Part shown: in pieces, positions 6,919-8,510 of the stretch
Position numbering within the stretch: the first letter of the stretch is position 1
How the letters are laid out: each line of letters starts with the position of its first letter
Assembly (NCBI GenBank): GCA_903924715.1
Contig: CAIYCP010000193.1
Coordinates: forward strand, 1 to 8,510
Direction: 5' to 3'
DNA length: 8,510 bases
Source of the DNA: an uncultured beta proteobacterium
GTDB lineage: Bacteria > Pseudomonadota > Gammaproteobacteria > Burkholderiales > Burkholderiaceae_B
Notes under the pieces: generated by a model
The model's input: the letters and a program-made list of their open reading frames with translations, nothing else
Databases searched by the model: none
Told to the model about the DNA's origin: nothing
Made by a program: the position numbers and the translations under genes

Positions 6919-7809
6919 CTACTGCCGCGCGCTTCGTCCTCCGAATGGCGGCTCGGCATCAGGCGTTGCACGCCATGGATTAATGTCCAACCCACCACGA
7001 CGGGTATAGCGCGCATAGATCGATAGTGACTGAGGTTTGCATTGTTTCATGATGTCGATGAATATTTTTTCAACGCAGTGTTCATGAAAACCGCTATGCA
7101 TTCTGTACGAAACGATATATTGCAAGAGACTTGCGTGGTCAATTGCGGGGCCCGTATATTCGATTTGAAGGCAGGCCCAGTCAGGCTGATCTGTCACGGG
7201 GCAGTTTGACTTGAGTAGTCTTGAAAACACGCGCTCAGAGACGCGCACTTTCTCTGCCTCGCTTGGCGCTGGATTTTTAAGTTTTAATAATGCAGCATTG
7301 GGTGCGTAGCAATCGATCTCGATATCTAATTTATCAAGATTGATTCCACTGAACTCATCAATCTTTTCGTTTGAAAATTGATCGGGGCCAATCAGCTCTA
7401 GATCGATCTCGGCGCCTGTTGCACGCGCAAGATCTTGTCGTAAGTGATCAAACACGTGATGAACCGTTTCAAAGCGAGTTTGATTAAAGCTATTTAAATA
7501 GAGCTTAAAAGATTTTGATTCAATAATATGTGGGCTCGTACAAGGTACCTTTAAATGCAGCAGCGCAACTTTTGGCAAACCTTTTGAATTGAGCCAAGAA
7601 AGTTCGTAGGCGTTCCAGAGGTCGAAGCCCTTAAACGGTAAATCTGCTGCGGCTGATGTCGCCGCCTGCACAACCGATTGCAAACCAAGTGTTCGCCGTG
7701 CATCGAGCCGAGCGATCGGAAAAAGTAACGAAGCGTCATAACCCTTAGGGTAGGACACCTCTTTGCCCAAGGGGATACCAGAGGGAAGATTGGGCGAACT
7801 AGTGCTCAC
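6919..7809 (-). CDS. queF: NADPH-dependent 7-cyano-7-deazaguanine reductase QueF (long form)
   Basis: Reduces preQ0 to preQ1 with NADPH, the last step before preQ1 is inserted into tRNA to make queuosine. It is the two-module E. coli-type enzyme. The N-module holds the QueF signature ESKSFKLYLNSFNQTRF, whose Glu binds substrate. The C-module holds KSNCPVTDQPDW with the thioimide-forming Cys (residue 203 from this start) and Asp seven residues later, FHEHCVE with the His-Glu pair, and YARYTRRGGLDINPWR near the end. The spacing Cys to His (39) equals that in E. coli. The chosen start is GTG at 7807-7809, with GGAG nine bases upstream; it gives 296 residues beginning like known homologues. A GTG at 7855-7857, also with GGAG upstream, would add 16 residues with no counterpart in E. 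coli. Convergent with the deaminase gene, with 7 bases between the stops. Confidence 0.95.
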   Translation of the reverse strand: MSTSSPNLPSGIPLGKEVSYPKGYDASLLFPIARLDARRTLGLQSVVQAATSAAADLPFKGFDLWNAYELSWLNSKGLPKVALLHLKVPCTSPHIIESKSFKLYLNSFNQTRFETVHHVFDHLRQDLARATGAEIDLELIGPDQFSNEKIDEFSGINLDKLDIEIDCYAPNAALLKLKNPAPSEAEKVRVSERVFSRLLKSNCPVTDQPDWACLQIEYTGPAIDHASLLQYIVSYRMHSGFHEHCVEKIFIDIMKQCKPQSLSIYARYTRRGGLDINPWRATPDAEPPFGGRSARQ

Positions 7810-7834
7810 AAGACGTTGCTCCAGAATAGAGCCT

Positions 7835-7840
7835 ATTTTA
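7835..7840 (-). promoter_or_regulatory. Possible -10 box upstream of queF
   Basis: TAAAAT on the minus strand lies 25 bases before the preferred GTG start. If real, transcription would begin near 7828, inside the longer version of the frame, which supports the shorter QueF start. No good -35 is seen at 16-18 bases. A preQ1 riboswitch was looked for in the 90 bases upstream and not recognised. Confidence 0.2.
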
Positions 7841-7899
7841 GCCCGACCATCAAGCACCTTGTCTCCACAACACTCGACCTCGACCTACACTTGCATTGT

Positions 7900-8406
7900 T
7901 CAATTCATTTTGATATTCAATTCTTTGATCACTGGGCTCCAGCGATTGAGTTCTGTCTGAATGAATTGATCAAGAAATTCTGCAGTCGAGCTCACGAGTT
8001 CGATTGAAGCAAGGCGATCGCCGAGTTCTGGATTTGCCATGATCAGTCTGACTTCGTGATTGAGCTTAGCAATGATCTCGGGGGGCGTCGCGGCGGGTGC
8101 GAGCAAGCCAAACCACTCAATGGTGACAACATCCAGCCCTTGTTCTTTGAACGTGGGGATATCTGCTACGGAGGGATAACGGACGTCAGATGAAATACCC
8201 AGCGCTTTAAGCTTGCCAGATTTAATTTGATGATAATGTGGGAGTTTTGAAAAAAAGTATTTTTCTTCTCCGCTGCCGACTCCAACAACATGTATTTCGG
8301 TATCAGGAATTCGTTTTACTAGATTTTGATAGATCGCCAAAATAGGACCAGCATGTCCACCAGTTCCGCCCCCAACTAGCATAATTGAATTATCTTTTTG
8401 TTTCAT
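7900..8406 (-). CDS. Chimeric frame: MurG-like N-terminus joined to Bug/TctC receptor C-terminus (168 aa)
   Basis: One open frame made of two unrelated families. Residues 9-64 resemble the start of MurG, the UDP-GlcNAc transferase of lipid II synthesis: VGGGTGGHAGP (11-21) is the glycine-rich first loop with its conserved His18, and residues up to about SGKL66 follow the usual N-domain pattern. From about GKLKALG (64-70) the sequence becomes the C-terminal third of a Bug/TctC tricarboxylate-type solute receptor: VADIPTFKEQGL (80-91), WFGLLAPAATPPEIIAKLN (98-116), then LNRWSPVIKELNIK at the end. Bug proteins are normally about 320-residue exported proteins, and their signal peptide and first two-thirds are missing. 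MurG lacks most of both Rossmann domains. Neither half should work. ATG 8406 overlaps the ftsW end by 17 bases; ATG 8382 is an alternative. Whether this is a real fusion or an artefact is unresolved. Confidence 0.8.
   Translation of the reverse strand: MKQKDNSIMLVGGGTGGHAGPILAIYQNLVKRIPDTEIHVVGVGSGEEKYFFSKLPHYHQIKSGKLKALGISSDVRYPSVADIPTFKEQGLDVVTIEWFGLLAPAATPPEIIAKLNHEVRLIMANPELGDRLASIELVSSTAEFLDQFIQTELNRWSPVIKELNIKMN
8203..8217. other. Junction of the MurG-like and Bug-like halves, containing a HindIII site
   Basis: The switch between families falls within codons for Gly64-Lys65-Leu66-Lys67-Ala68. The Lys-Leu codons form AAGCTT (8209-8214), the HindIII recognition sequence. MurG relatives often have SGKLRR at this place and Bug receptors have GKLRAL, so a few shared bases are expected here too. 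Other HindIII sites in the window are at 4593-4598 and 6233-6238. Confidence 0.6.
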
Positions 8407-8510
8407 GATTTTGATATTTCGATATATTGGACAATACTCCGACTGCAGACAAAAGAACAATCAAGGACGTACCACCATAGCTAATGAAAGGCAGCGGAAT
8501 GCCCGTCAAA
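8390..8510 (-). CDS. ftsW: Cell division/SEDS protein FtsW, C-terminal end (5' truncated by window edge)
   Basis: The last 39 residues of a SEDS-family protein (FtsW/RodA/SpoVE), the septal peptidoglycan glycosyltransferase in the inner membrane. The segment reads LTGIPLPFISYGGTS, followed by a hydrophobic helix LIVLLSAVGVLSNIS and a short charged tail ending KR at the TAA (8392-8390). The 'TGiPLPFiSYGGtS' block is the diagnostic C-terminal SEDS motif and 'G.l.nis' is the usual end. FtsW is preferred over RodA because a murG-like start overlaps it by 17 bases, the classical ftsW-murG order of dcw clusters. The rest of the gene lies beyond the right edge. It is too short to appear as a complete frame. 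Confidence 0.85.
   Translation of the reverse strand, partial: LTGIPLPFISYGGTSLIVLLSAVGVLSNISKYQNHETKR

Noticed and set aside
7810..7857. Longer QueF start at GTG 7855-7857 (312 residues)
   Set aside because: It has a GGAG upstream, but the 16 extra residues have no match in E. coli QueF and a possible -10 (7835-7840) lies inside them. The start at 7809 fits the family better.
7810..7899. preQ1 riboswitch upstream of queF
   Set aside because: I looked for the preQ1-I hairpin and A-rich tail and saw neither. The leader is short and contains only GGTCGA-type direct repeats.
8407..8460. Extended start (ATG 8460) for the MurG-like frame
   Set aside because: The added 18 residues lie wholly inside the ftsW coding end in another frame and do not resemble MurG. 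ATG 8406 gives the normal short N-terminus.
8390..8510. Alternative genetic code (UGA as glycine) in the right-end segment
   Set aside because: The ftsW end terminates with TAA and no in-frame UGA occurs in the MurG-like part, so there is nothing to support recoding.

Overview
The window looks like proteobacterial DNA of moderate GC content (my impression is a little under 50%). A betaproteobacterium is the best guess. The clues are a Bug/TctC-type receptor segment (a family greatly expanded in Burkholderiales), a long-form QueF close to the enterobacterial enzyme, a DUF486 membrane protein, and two-membrane features such as a lipoprotein and several exported proteins. The last ~300 bases look different. 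They are more AT-rich and carry the end of ftsW overlapping the start of a murG-like gene, an arrangement from a division/cell-wall (dcw) cluster.

Layout, left to right. Positions 1-828 (+) are the C-terminal half of a type-B carboxylesterase, cut by the window edge. Positions 862-2127 (+) encode an uncharacterised lipoprotein, and 2162-2521 (+) a small four-helix DUF486/DMT-like membrane protein. Positions 2662-3273 (+) encode an exported ClpP-fold (COG3904-like) protein with its own likely promoter. Positions 3406-6911 (+) form a tight three-gene unit: a PhnD-like periplasmic binding protein, a membrane histidine kinase without HAMP or receiver domain, and a PLP/zinc D-serine-dehydratase-like amino acid deaminase. 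Converging on it from the right is queF (minus strand, queuosine synthesis). Beyond queF, also on the minus strand, is an open frame whose first ~64 residues are MurG-like and whose remaining ~100 residues are the C-terminus of a Bug/TctC solute receptor. The ftsW end overlaps its start.

How the genes may work together: the binding protein, kinase and deaminase probably form one transcription unit in which a periplasmic ligand is sensed and an amino-acid-degrading enzyme is co-expressed. No response regulator or transporter is present in the window. The other genes show no obvious shared pathway.

The strongest anomaly is the MurG/Bug chimera. Its junction falls at a Gly-Lys-Leu motif that both families tend to have there, and its Lys-Leu codons form a HindIII site (AAGCTT, 8209-8214). 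A misassembly or cloning/ligation chimera joining two genomes is therefore at least as likely as a true gene fusion. I found no tRNA, rRNA, CRISPR array, insertion sequence or convincing rho-independent terminator.
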